64,000 nucleotides of DNA from assembly GCF_022539505.1 (NCBI RefSeq), contig NC_061512.1, positions 155,913,962 to 155,977,961 of the forward strand, written 5' to 3'. The stretch's first letter is position 1, and each line of letters begins with the position of its first letter. This stretch comes from Lolium rigidum. Taxonomy: Eukaryota; Streptophyta; Magnoliopsida; Poales; Poaceae. The notes beneath the pieces are model-generated. The model had not been told where the DNA came from, made no database searches, and saw only the letters and a program-made list of their open reading frames with translations. This document shows positions 10,610-23,918 of the stretch, one piece after another. The translations under genes and the position numbers were made by a program.

Positions 10610-12313
10610 TGATGTCTACGGGTGCTTCTATTCTTGTAGACAGTGTTGGGCCTCCAAGAGCAGAGGTTTGTAGAACAGCAGAAAGTTTCCCTTAAGTGGA
10701 TCACCCAAGGTTTATCGAACTCGGGGAGGAAGAGGTCAAAGATATCCCTCTCATGCAACCCTGCAACCACAAAGCAAGAAGTCTCTTGTGTCCCCAACAC
10801 ACCTAATAGGTGCACTAGTTCGGCGAAGAGATAGTGAAATACAGGTGGTATGAATTAATATAAGCAGTAGTAACGGCGCCAGAAAAGTGCTTACTGGCGT
10901 GTGGTTGATGGTGGTAATATTGCAGGAAGTACAGATGCAGTAAAACAGTAAACAAGCAGCGGTAGCAGTATTTAGGAACAAGGCATAGGGATCATACTTT
11001 CACTAGTGGACACTCTCAACATTGATCACATAAAGATAGATGCTAGACTCTACACTCTCTTGTTGGATGATGAACACCACTAACTGTGTAGGATTACACG
11101 AACCCTCAATGCCGGAGTTAACAAGCTCCACAATATTCGATGTTCATGTTTAAATAACCTTAGAGTGCATGACAGATCAACATAACCAAACCAAGTACTA
11201 ACATAGCATGCACACTCGTCACCTTCACACTACGAAAGGAGGCATAGATCACATCAATACCATCATAGCAATAGTTAACTTCATAATCTACAAGAGATCA
11301 CAATCATAGCCTACGCCAAGTACTACACGATGCACACACTTGTCACCATTACACCGTGCGGGAGGAATAAACTACTTTAATAACATCACTAGAGTAGCAC
11401 ACGAGATAAATTGTGATACAAAACACATTGCAATCATAAAGAGATATAAATAAGCACTTCACTATGCCATTCATAACGGTGAATAAGTATTCCGTGAAAT
11501 ATAGCCTAAGAGACCCACACGGTGCACACACCGTCACCTTTACACACGTGGGACAAGGAGTCTCCGGAGATCACATAAGTAAAACCCACTTGACTAGCAT
11601 AATGACATCTAGATTACAAGCATCATCATATGAATCTCAATCATGTAAGGCAGCTCATGAGATTATTGTATTGAAGTACATAGGAGAGAGATGAACCACA
11701 TAGATACCGGTACAGCCCCGAGCCTCGATGGAGAACTACTCCCTCCTCACGGGAGATAGCAGCGTTGATGGAGATGGCGGTGGTGTCGATGGAGGAGCCT
11801 TCCGGGGGCACTTCCCCGTCCCGGCGGCGTGCCGGAACAGAGACTCTCGTCCCCGGATCTTGGCTTCGCGATGGCGGCGGCTCTGGAAGGTTTTCTCTGG
11901 TTTCGTCGAACGTGTCGTGGTTTTTAGGTCAGGGACCTTTATATAGGCGAAGAGGCGGAGTCGGAGGGTCGACGAGGCGACGACACACTAGGGGGGCGCG
12001 CCCCCCCTAGGGCCGCGCCGGCCTGTCATCTGGGGGCCCATTGGCCCCCCTCTGGCCTCTCTCGGGTGTTCTGGAAGCTTCGCGTGATCCTAAGATCGTC
12101 GGGCGTTGATTTCGTCCGATTCGAGAATATTTCCTTACTAGGATTTCCGAAACCAAAAACAGCGAAAACGACAGAACGGCCCTTCGGCATCTCGTCAATA
12201 GGTTAGTTCCGGAAAACGCATAAATATGACATAAAGTATGCATAAAACATGTAGATATCATCAATAATGTGGCATGGAACATAAGAAATTATCGATACGT
12301 CGGAGACGTATCG
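10610..12313 (-). repeat. 5' LTR of the non-autonomous element
   Basis: About 1704 bp, partner of 5588-7294, from TGATGTCTACGGG to GACGTATCG. It is followed by the GCTTC target duplication at 12314-12318. The promoter of the element should lie here, firing leftwards. Confidence 0.9.
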
Positions 12314-12318
12314 GCTTC

Positions 12319-12500
12319 CTTTTCAGAAGATCCCGCAGATTTTCGAGAACCTGCGGGTTCACTATCAGGGCCAGGAGCATCTTGGTTGTCATCATCGATA
12401 ATGGCTCGTTCTTCGACTTCCCCACCTTCAGGAAGGGGAGGAAGAGAGACAATATCTCGGATGGTTCCGTACAAAGCAAAGAGGGATGTCAATAAAGGAG
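12319..12500 (-). pseudogene. Antisense Transposase_28-type exon, proximal half (interrupted)
   Basis: The minus strand reads 'LPPLPEGGEVEERAIID', then 'DDNQDAPGPDSEPAGSRK' and 'SAGSSEKEA', directly up to the GCTTC duplication at 12314-12318. It is a low-complexity acidic linker typical of this protein family. The exact splice acceptor (between about 12470 and 12510) is uncertain. Confidence 0.6.
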
Positions 12501-12548
12501 TTATGCAAAGGATGTCAAACAAAAATAGAGAGTCGACAAAAAGTTACC

Positions 12549-13492
12549 TTGGGGAGCGCATTGGCGGCGCTGTATGGTTTTACTCGACAAGAAGACGGGA
12601 CAGGATCTTTTTTGCTGAGGGAGGAAATTTTTCGGACAAGTTTTTCTAAGTCCTTGACCGATAAATCCACCGACAGGCGGTCCACATCATTGTCGCCAGC
12701 ATACTTCCAGAGGGGATTTTTGCGAGCCTGCAGAGGTTGCACTCTGATTCTAAGGAAATAAGCTGTGATCTGGATACCCGACAGTTCATGGCCGCGGGTG
12801 TTTTGCAGTTCGCGGATGCGGGTCATCAATGCTTCCGTCGCCGTTTTTTCTTCCTCGGTAGCTTCTGCATCCCAGGAACGGTGGCGGTAGATTTTTTCGG
12901 CACCATCAAAAGGAGGGATGTTGTCTTCAGCACATCCATGATTCTCTTCATGAATGTATAGCCATTTTTTGCGCCATCCTTGAACTGAGTCAGGGAATTT
13001 GACATCGAAGTAATCGACATCAGGGCGAACGGAGATAACAATGCCGCCTATGTTATAGGCGACATTGGCAGAGCCATTACGACGGCAGAAAAAGATACGC
13101 TTCCACAACACCCAGTTTGGCTGGACGCCGAGGAAGGATTCACAAAGAGTGATGAAAATGGAAATATGGAGGATAGAATTGGGTGTGAGGTGATGAAGTT
13201 GCAGTCCATAAACGAAAAGCAACCCCCAAAGAAAAGGGTGAATGGGGGCAGAGAGGCCGCGGATGAGATGATCGACGAAACTAACCCGATACTCCATTGG
13301 AGGGGTTGGGTAGCTCTCTTCGCTGGGGAAGCACAGCGCCTTTGGTTTCTTGTTGATCCCCAGCTTCTTCAGGAGGTTGATGTCTTGGGTTGAGATTTTG
13401 GATCTCTCCCACTCAGCGCTTCCAAGATCTACGGAAGCCATCTTGGATTCAGGAGTGTTGTGCCTGGTCAATCTGCGCGGTGGCATCAACAA
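12549..13492 (-). CDS. Antisense Transposase_28 (gypsy-type) protein, first exon
   Basis: About 314 codons are open from ATG 13492 (a second ATG, 'MASVDLGSAEWERSK', follows at about 13441) to a donor-like GTAAC at about 12548. Recognisable blocks are 'STQDINLLKKLGI', 'EYRVSFVDHLIRGLS', 'FVYGLQLHHLTPNSIL', 'FLGVQPNWVLWKRIFF', 'YFDVKFPDSVQGWRKKW' and 'HELSGIQITAYFLRIRVQP'. I recognise this as the domain named Transposase_28 ('putative gypsy type transposon', PF04195). Despite the name, no transposase activity is established. It is encoded on the strand opposite to pol of the surrounding Tat element, between pol and the 3' LTR. The exon is intact; downstream exons are broken or interrupted. Confidence 0.85.
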
Positions 13493-14847
13493 TGGCGCAG
13501 GAACACAATGTGAGAGTGGTTGAGCTCAGGGAGTTTTGGAGCGCAAGAGGGGATTTTTGCAGAGGAGAGCAGGGGAGCGGCGCGAGCGAAAGTGCTGGAG
13601 GAAGAAGATGAAGACCTTAAATAGAGGTGCGACGAAGCGGCGAACCGTTGGATGGAAAAAGTGTGCGGTAAGATGATGTACACATGGAACAGGGGTAAAA
13701 AAGTAACTTCGCCTTAACAGGTGTTATAGTGCGTGCGCCAGGAAAAGCGGAGAACGTGTGTCCTCCACTTGCACGACGTGTCAATATGATGCGTAGTTTG
13801 GGCCCGCAGGGCAGCGAGAGAGAACGTCTCGCGATTTCCAGGAACAGTGGACGTGGTTATCATCAGCAATGATGTCACTTCAGCAAGAAGATTTTCGACT
13901 CAACATTTTCATAAAAAGGCGACAGCGAAAGATATTGGAGAGCTTTTGATCAAATACAAGTTTTTGATCAAATGCTCGGGGGCTACTTTGGAAAAATGAA
14001 AAATTCGAGAAAGACAGAATAGAAATGGTGTGAGCCTATGATCAAATACAAATATTTGCTCATAGCCTCGGGGGCTACTCCCATCGGGAGCGCTGTTCGC
14101 GCACCCGAGAGATTTGAAAATTTCGGGAGAAAAGAAAATATAGCGGCATAAGGCGTGGAGCCTACACCCAAGCACAAGTCCTTGGCTGTAGCCTCGGGGG
14201 CTACTCCCATCAGGAACGCTGTTCGCGTGCCCGATGAAATTATAAAAAAGAAAGATAAAAGAACAAGAGAGTATATTTCAAGTTATAAGTAACTCTACAT
14301 ATACTCCCATCGGGAGAGCAATATAAGTCATCCGTTGACTCAATAAAATGTGCCATTCCAACAGTACGAATAAGCACTCGACAATATATTCTCAGAACGC
14401 CAAAGTTGCGAATAATTTCTGAATGCCGCAAAAATTTGCGAAGGTAAGACCCCAGATCCGTTCTGAGTGGCGTGGCGCCGTCTCTGACGTGCTACTTCTA
14501 TCCGTATCAACAGATACGAAGAAAAATCCTAACGGACGCGTTAGGTACCCGATAAATATGACTGGGACTCGACAGAATGGTAAGACCTTAAGCGGCACTG
14601 TCGAAGTTTACACCAGTATCCCGAGATCATGTCCGGGGACGTGATCTTGAAGTAGGTTTTTGCGGATTGCCACTAGAGCGGTTAACTAGTACACGATCCG
14701 TCAGATGAACTAGCCCCAATTACCATTATCCCTGTACAATATAGAAATTCATATGAAGAAATATAGAGAAGTTTAAAGTTGTCAAGTAAATATAAACAGT
14801 GGAGATTTTCCCTGACTCTATGATTCAAGCAAAATCTCGGGGGCTAC
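13493..14847 (+). other. 3' non-coding region of the Tat element with repeated G-run motifs
   Basis: This lies between the antisense gene and the LTR and holds no convincing gene. A block 'CTCGGGGGCTACTCCCATC' followed by GGGAGCGCTGTTCGCG and ending in CCCGA occurs at about 14072-14115 and again at 14195-14235. Partial copies lie at 13975-13987, 14302-14313 and 14836-14847. The last copy directly abuts the LTR and is the functional polypurine tract. Confidence 0.65.
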
Positions 14848-15232
14848 TGACATAGGCATCCCCAATGGGCATGCCGAAGATAGTACCCAGGGTTTACTGA
14901 AGGCCCACGACTCGAAGAGTAAGAAGAATCGGAAGCCCAAGTTGATATTAGGGAAAGTTAGAGTTGTATTAGGAGATGATGTTTGTAATCTTGCGGGATG
15001 AGTTGGAAACCCTCCCGAACTTTGTAACTTGTACAATACGAATCCCTCGGCTCCACCTCTTATATAAGGGGAGTCGAGGGACAAAGAAAGCATCGAATCG
15101 TTGTCTCTCAAACCCTAGTTTTCGTAATCGTCGAGTACTTTTCGGCTGAAACCTTCGAGATCTACTTGCCCTCTACTTCCAACTAAACCCTAGTCTACAA
15201 CCTGTAGGCATTGATAAGCTAATCCCTTGTCA
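14848..15232 (+). repeat. 3' LTR of the Tat gypsy element
   Basis: A 385-bp LTR bounded by TGACA and TGTCA, preceded by the polypurine tract CTCGGGGGCTAC. It contains a TATA box (TATATAAG, 15061-15068) in the position of the U3/R promoter. Its partner LTR lies left of the window. The bases after it (GCGGT, 15233-15237) should be repeated at the missing left end. Confidence 0.85.
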
Positions 15233-16964
15233 GCGGTGTCCGACGGACCAGTTTCCTCACATGCAGTGGCCGAAGCGGCTGCGGCAGTCGACGACGAAGC
15301 AGCGGCAGTGGACGTCGAAGCAACGGTAGTCGACGAGGTAGACGGTGAGGAAGCCGAGGTAGGAGCCGGCGGAGACGACGAAGGACTGGCCGGAGTGGCT
15401 CGGAGGATGTCGCTGCGGTGGCCCTGGTACCAATTCCTCGTCTCTTCGTCCATCAGTTCCATGTTGCCGCCGCCCATCAGGAACGCCAAGTCTGTGTTCC
15501 TCTTCTTCGCCGCCGCCGTCGTCTTCAGAGGGCGATCCGGATGCCTTGGTTGGCGATCATCTCCCGCCACATGCCGTCGAACTTGTCGTTCCTCCCGTCG
15601 GCGTGCGACCTCAAGTCGGCCCAGCACTTGTCGATCGACGCCTGCATCCTGTCGGCGGGATTGCCCGTCTTTTTGAGCTCTTTGAGCTTCTTCGGCCGAG
15701 TTCGGGCGCCCTTCCGCCGCGCCGGCCCGCCGGAGCGTCGGGGTTGTACTGCTCGGTCTTGCTCTTCGAGAGGGTCGTGCGGGTTTCCTTCCACTTCTTG
15801 CAGTTCTCGAGGCGGGCGTAGACGTTCAGGAACTTGAACTGCAGGCCGGTGTCGTCCGTGTACATGTCCAAAGCACGACGCAGCTGGGGAAAAAGAGTAC
15901 GGCGATACGGGTCAGCTCACGACGATGTACCTCGGTGATGCAGGGTCGACGGAGCATACCTTTTGCTCCAAGTCGTGGCCGCTGATCGGCCGTTTTTCGA
16001 CCTCCTCCTGTATGCCGTGCCATTTGTTGCACGCCGTCTGCATGATCCCCCAATGGGTGGCCATTGCCTTGTCTCCCCGGTACACGTTCATGTTCGTCTT
16101 GTTGAAGTAGGGATCGACGAGTTTGCGTTCCTCGTACGCCTGCCTCACTCGAAGCCAATATGTGTTGAACGACTGATTGGCCCCGTTTATGCCGTTCGTG
16201 GACACGGTCATCCAAGCTTCGGCGAGGCACTCCTCTTCCTTCGGCGTCCATTTGATACGCGGTTCGACAGGCGGCAAGTCCTTCTTCCTCTTCTTCTTCT
16301 TCCCCTTCGACAGGTTGGCGGCAGCTTGAGCTGGCTCTTCTTCTTCTTCGTCTTCTTCTTCGACGGCTTGGCTTCCGTCGGCAACATCCTCCCGATGTTC
16401 GTTGCGCGCCGCCACAGCTGCCGTCGCCCTCGCCTCCTCTTGCGTGAAGAACCCCGGGCTCGCAGCGGCGGCCATGGAGCCGGAGGTGATCATCTCGTGG
16501 ATCTCCTCTTCGTTCGGCGCCGCCATCGCACTGAACGGGAGCGGCCCTCGTCGCATGACCGGCGAGGTGCCCTCGAACTGGCCGCCGCTGCCGATGTCAA
16601 GCTCGGGCGGCGACGACGTGAACCTGGACGGTTGGAGGTAGGCGCCCTCTTGGAACATGGCAGGCGGCGACGGCGAGTACATCGAAGGGGAGAAGGACGA
16701 CGGGGAACTGCTTGTACCTTGCGCCGGCCATTGGCCGGGGAACATGACGCCGCCGCCGCCGCTCATGGCCATGCTGATCTTCCTCGCTTGTTCGTCCTGG
16801 GCCGCCGCCGCCGCCCTCTTGGCGGCGGCTTTTTTCACCCTCTCCGCCCTGCCGCATGTTTCCACCTCGCGTCGTTTCTCGTCCGCCGCCCATTCTGCGT
16901 TCGTCATGCCCGGCGGCCGCTCCTTCTTCGCCCGCGGCTTCCTCATCGTCGCCTTCAGCGGCAT
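15233..16964 (-). pseudogene. Harbinger ORF1-like Myb/SANT protein with NAM-associated C-terminus, truncated
   Basis: In Harbinger elements this accessory protein binds DNA and helps the transposase reach the nucleus. Exon 1 (16964-15960) starts 'MPLKATMRKPRAKKERPP'. It continues through a low-complexity Ala/Ser/Pro region and acidic/basic runs into a Myb/SANT trihelix segment ('IKWTPKEEECLAEAWM', 'SFNTYWLRVRQAYEE', 'MQTACNKWHGIQEEVEK'), and ends at a GTATGC donor. Exon 2 starts at 15883 after CCCCAG ('LRRALDMYTDDTGLQFKF', 'LENCKKWKE') and holds a NAM-associated C-terminal region ('RMQASIDKCWADLRSH', 'AFLMGGGNMELMDEETRNWY'). Exon 2 shows two frame breaks, near 15705 and 15535. The frame then runs across the Tat LTR junction and stops inside the LTR, replacing the native C-terminus. 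Confidence 0.75.
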
Positions 16965-17068
16965 TGTGGTGGACGAGAAGACGAGGAGGAGAGCGGTGGT
17001 GGACGAGAAGACGCCGCCGGAAGCCGGAGCTCGGAAGACGAGGAGAATGGACAAATTCGGCGGGAGAG

Positions 17069-17124
17069 AATGGGGATATGCAAGCAAATTGGAGGGAATG
17101 GGGATATGCAAGCAAATTGGAGGG
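17069..17124. repeat. Perfect 28-bp tandem duplication
   Basis: Two identical 28-bp units (17069-17096 and 17097-17124), each beginning AATGGGGATATGC, lie upstream of the Harbinger ORF1 start on the minus strand, probably in its leader or promoter. Confidence 0.85.
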
Positions 17125-17477
17125 AAAATCGACATGATCTGGTTTTCCTGTCGCCGACTACGCGGGTCCACACGACGTTTCGCGCCAAAATCTTTCGTCC
17201 GGAGTCCCCGAGCGCGCCCCGGGGGACCGGGGATGGCGTGGGCTCGCCGGATGGATGAAGGGCCAATTCCAGACGAAAACGAGGAACCGAGGGCGCAATT
17301 GGGCCGATTTACGCCGTCCGGATGGAGAAAACGTCGCTCGGGGGCCTCGTCGGGGAGACGAGTGGAGATGCTCTAAGGATGCATGGAGCAAGGATGTACT
17401 TAACGACTTTTTTTTTAGGGTGACTTAACGCCTGGTCTGAGGACCAGTTGTCCAGTTCAATACTCGCACGATATTTC

Positions 17478-17589
17478 AGCCCATAGTTCGTTATTGGGCT
17501 TCATCTTCTCTCCCTGGCACCATGACCAAGGATCAGCCCATGACCAGCCCGATAGGGTTTTGTTTCTAGGTCTCCATGCCCCTATATAA
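17478..17589 (+). promoter_or_regulatory. RPL17 promoter: site II motifs, telo-box and TATA box
   Basis: Site II-type motifs occur as AGCCCA (17478-17483, 17535-17540) and TGGGCT (17495-17500). A telo-box TAGGGTTT lies at 17553-17560, and CTATATAA at 17582-17589 is the TATA box. This combination is well known for plant ribosomal protein genes and ties expression to cell growth. The leader that follows is C/T-rich. Confidence 0.8.
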
Positions 17590-17665
17590 CTGACCGCTTC
17601 CTCCAACCTTCCCAACCCCTCGCTCTCGCCGCCGCCGCTGCCCTGCCCTCCGCGCCGCCGCAGCC

Positions 17666-20700
<3,035 letters not shown>

Positions 20701-20710
20701 TAATTGACCA

Positions 20711-21020
20711 TCAAACCTGACCTAAGATGACACCGAAGCAACAAAGAATTGCATGGATGACATCAAGCTCAGAGGGGATGGGTTTGGTGAAGACCATTAC
20801 GCCATCCACATATAGAGAGCCACGATGACGTAGACCATAAGACCGCATAACAGAGAGGATACCATGGTCCTCGTAGTGAGAAACATACGGGACAACAAAT
20901 ACCATAACCAATATGAATAATAGGATGATAAGGGATCCCCTTGACGAAGCTGTAGTGTTTCAAGAGGACGTGGAGGTCTGAAAGGGATGAGAAGATGAAG
21001 CCTTGACTCAATAGATGAGC
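20711..21020 (-). pseudogene. LINE reverse transcriptase relic
   Basis: Frames on the minus strand contain 'LRQGDPLSSYYSYWLWY' and then, after a frame break, 'GSLYVDGVMVFTKPIPSEL' and 'CCFGV'. These correspond to the conserved RT blocks of plant L1-type LINEs; the catalytic YADD-type motif is altered to YVDG. Both ends are missing and no active element remains. Confidence 0.6.
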
Positions 21021-22149
21021 ACCACAATGATGAGAGGATGAAGCAACAATGTGGCATAAGCTGGTACTATAGTATAGAAAGGGAACAACTTGAGTCAATA
21101 GATGAGCACCACAAGATGAAGGAGCATTAAGAAAAAGTTAAGGGTAAGTGTGTGTAGTGTTTCAAGAGGACGTGGAGCGCTGAAAGCCCTGCCATGTGCA
21201 GTGTATGGTGGTATTTTGACATCGTTGCCTTTCTTAAGGCAATTCATGCAATTTTCCACCCATGCTCTCTAGAGTGTAAACTTATGATATAGTCCTTTAC
21301 CGGGTTTGGTAATGACGACACTTCTGTGTCGCTACCTTCCTGAAGATGTTTACTTTTTTGGAGAACCTTCTCGCCTCCCATGTGTTGAGGACAATGATTT
21401 GATGTGGCCACCATTGGTTAGTGTTTGTTTTTGTTTAAGCACGAGTTTTGACGGAGGCGCGTCAAGATTGTCCAAGCCAAGTAGCCTTTTTATTTTTTGT
21501 GGCGACAAAAAAAAGTAAATTATAGTTAGTCCATACATAAATTGGATGTATCCGAATTGCCCCCCCCCCCCCTCTAAAAGAAGGTAGGGATGCGTCTTGT
21601 ACACCCACAAAAGAAGAAGAAGAATGTTAGCACATTTTTGAATTGTTATTAGTACTTTTTTTTTGCCATGAACATTGCACAAATAAGTTGTGCACATTAC
21701 ATTACTCTAGGCAATGCATGTTGTTATTATGGGGAAAAAAATGGTCTTTTCGTTAAATGTTTGAAAGAACTTTTGGCTAGTCGTACCAAACGAAACAAAA
21801 ACTAAGTCCAATAGAAATCAATTATTTATGTTCATGGATGGATAACATGTGGTGAGCCTCTTGCATGATTTGTTTGTTTGTATATTCGTCTTGATGATTG
21901 CGCAAGGGAAACCAGCTTCTCTATTACATGCAAGGTACATCATCATTTACGTCATGGTTTGGTTGTTGTTTTATATATGCATATTGGAGGTAAATGGTTT
22001 ATGTGCATCGTGATTGGGTCATAGCCATTTTCAGTTGAGTCATAGACATGCCCAGTAAAGTGTCTAAATTTTCACAAAAGGCTAAATTCTTTATCTCAGT
22101 TGAGATGTCAAATTTTATACCCATTGTGTACTAAAATGACATGTGTAGT
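21021..22149. other. Intergenic region without a recognisable gene
   Basis: The sequence is AT-rich. Two short segments of the neighbouring LINE relic are repeated: 'TAGTGTTTCAAGAGGACG' at 20951 and about 21158, and 'CAATAGATGAGCACCACA' near 21008 and 21096. A 12-base C run lies near 21560 and is a likely sequencing weak spot. Confidence 0.4.
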
Positions 22150-22602
22150 TTTTTTTAGAGCAACCACATATTTCATTAATCGAAAATCAAGTTACATGAA
22201 GCAACACATGTGGAAACTAAAAGATAAACTGGGATAAAATAATTATCCTGAATTTGCAGATAAAATTCTAAAAGATCGAGAAATACAAAGTGATCCCTAG
22301 GGTTTTGTGCAACCGCCATAGGCAGCGGCCACAACCCAACACTCCAGCGTCGCCGAGACGGACACCAGAAGACACGCCGAGCCTCCACCATTGCAAGATC
22401 CAACGAGGCTTTGTGTGTCGATGAACATGCATGCTGCAGGTAGAGAGGCACATGTCGTTGTGGCTCGTCGACCGGGGGACGTCACCGTGCTATGTTGGAC
22501 CAATACCCGCCGCCTCCCATCGAAAGAAGTCGGAGAAGAATGACTTATCCACCACCTGGCTTGGGGAAGGCCAGGGAGAGGCTAGCTCGGGGAAGGCTAG
22601 GG
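22150..22602 (-). mobile_element. Retroposon fragment with poly(A) 3' end
   Basis: The plus strand starts with T8 followed by 'AGAGCAACCACATATTTC', the reverse of a retroposon tail. A GC-rich part follows with no long frame, the layout of LINE-derived non-coding retroposons seen elsewhere in the window (38460-39710, 40043-40691). The solo LTR at 22608 interrupts it, and homologous GC-rich sequence may continue at 23596-23890. The far end is not defined. Confidence 0.4.
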
Positions 22603-22607
22603 AGAGG

Positions 22608-23590
22608 TGATGACCCACAAGTATAGGGGATCGCAACAGTCTTCGAGGGAAGTAAAACCCAAATTTATTGATTCGACATAAGGGGAGGTAAAGAATACTT
22701 ATAAGCCTTAACAACTGAGTTGTCAATTCAGCTGCACCTGGAAAAGCACTAGTAACAGGGGTGATGTGAAAGCAGCAGTAATATGAGAGCAATAGTAACA
22801 GATAACACAACAGCGAGTAATAGTAACACGGAGGCAATGACACCGNNNNNNNNNNNNNNNNNNNNNNNNNNNNNNNNNNNNNNNNNNNNNNNNNNNNNNN
22901 NNNNNNNNNNNNNNNNNNNNNNNNNNNNNNNNNNNNNNNNNNNNNAAGGCAGCTCATGAGATCATTGTATTGAAGTACATGGGGGAGAGAGTACCAACTA
23001 GCTACAACTAGAACCCGTAGTCCATGGGGGAACTACTCACGGAGCATGATGGAGGCGGTGGCGTTGATGGAGATGGCTTCCGAGGGCACTTCCCCGTCCG
23101 CGCAGGTGCCGGAACAGAGACTTTCGTCCCCGAAACGGAGTTTCGCGATGGCGGCAGCGCCCGGAGTCTTTCTCGGAGTTTCGTCAATTGGTATCGCGTT
23201 TTTAGGTCGAAAGGGGTCTTATAGGCGAAGAGGCGGCGCAGAGGGCGCCCGGGGCCTCCTCACCATAGGCCGGCGCGGCCGGGCCCGGGCCCGCGCCGCC
23301 TTATGGTGTGGTGGCCCTCCGGCCCGCCTCCGACTCTCCTTCGGTGTTCTGGGGTCTTCTAGGAAAAATAAGATACTCGGGTCTTTGTTTCGTCGAATTC
23401 GAGAATATTGCCCGAACGACCTTTCGGGAACCAAAAACAAGCAGAGAACGAGAACCGCACTTCGGCATCTTGTTAATAGGTTATTTACAGAAAACGCATA
23501 AAACATTATAAAGTGCGAGCAAAACATGTAGGTATTGTCATAAAACAAGCATGGAACATCATAAATTATAGGTACGTTGGAGACGTATCA
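22608..23590. repeat. Solo LTR with assembly gap
   Basis: An LTR from TGATGACCCACAAG to GACGTATCA is flanked by a perfect AGAGG duplication (22603-22607 and 23591-23595). No partner LTR or internal region is seen, so it is a solo LTR left by recombination, unless the gap hides internal sequence. Its right half is related to, but diverged from, the LTRs at 5588 and 10610 ('AAGGCAGCTCATGAGAT', 'GGCATCTTGTTAATAGG'). Confidence 0.75.
22846..22945. other. Assembly gap (100 N)
   Basis: Exactly 100 Ns, the conventional placeholder for a gap of unknown size. Comparison with the 1.7 kb related LTRs suggests several hundred bases or more are missing. Confidence 0.99.
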
Positions 23591-23918
23591 AGAGGCCACC
23601 GTCTTCCCACCCACCACCATTCTGCCGCCCGGTCGATCTTAGGTTAGGGTGGGGTCGTGGAGGGTACAGACGCACGAGGGAGACGGCGCCTGGGAGGAGG
23701 GCCAGGAGGAGGAAGGGACACCGAGGAAATAAAGGGGATAGGACGACAAGTGAGGTGGCTTATTCGTTCCGTGTTAGGAAGGAGCTCCTGATCTTTGTGT
23801 GGCCATGACGGCCTAGGCGGGCGAAGGTGTGACCAAAGATGGCGAGGGCGACCACGGTTGTGCGGGATCACGGGGATTTTGCATATTCCTCTCAGGTGGA
23901 ATACGGCTAGTCAATGTA

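Larger units (their letters stand above)
5588..12313 (-). mobile_element. Non-autonomous LTR retrotransposon
   Basis: A 6.7 kb element bounded by two LTRs of about 1.7 kb and a perfect 5-bp target duplication, GCTTC, at 5583-5587 and 12314-12318. The primer-binding site (10583-10599) and polypurine tract (7294-7310) place it on the minus strand. Its internal 3.3 kb holds no gag, protease, RT or integrase, only one 257-codon frame of unknown function. It must therefore depend on proteins from another element. It sits inside the antisense gene of the Tat element, so it is the younger of the two. Confidence 0.92.
15233..17373 (-). mobile_element. PIF/Harbinger-like DNA transposon, right end
   Basis: The right border reads GTGGAGATGCTC followed by TAA (17374-17376). 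Read inward it gives GAGCATCTCCACTCG, a terminal sequence familiar from grass Harbinger elements, whose target duplication is TAA/TTA. The segment carries the Myb/SANT accessory gene (ORF1). The left part, including any transposase gene, is not in the window because the Tat LTR interrupts it at 15232/15233. Assignment rests on the terminus plus ORF1; the transposase was not seen. Confidence 0.6.

Noticed and set aside
15963..17258. 431-codon plus-strand frame with Arg-rich content
   Set aside because: It is the complement of the GC-rich Harbinger ORF1 exon. The minus strand has recognisable Myb/SANT and NAM-associated motifs and proper splice sites; the plus-strand frame is compositional shadow.
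21550..21575. C12 homopolymer as a functional element
   Set aside because: An isolated C-run in AT-rich DNA is more likely a slippage or sequencing feature. No flanking structure supports a role.
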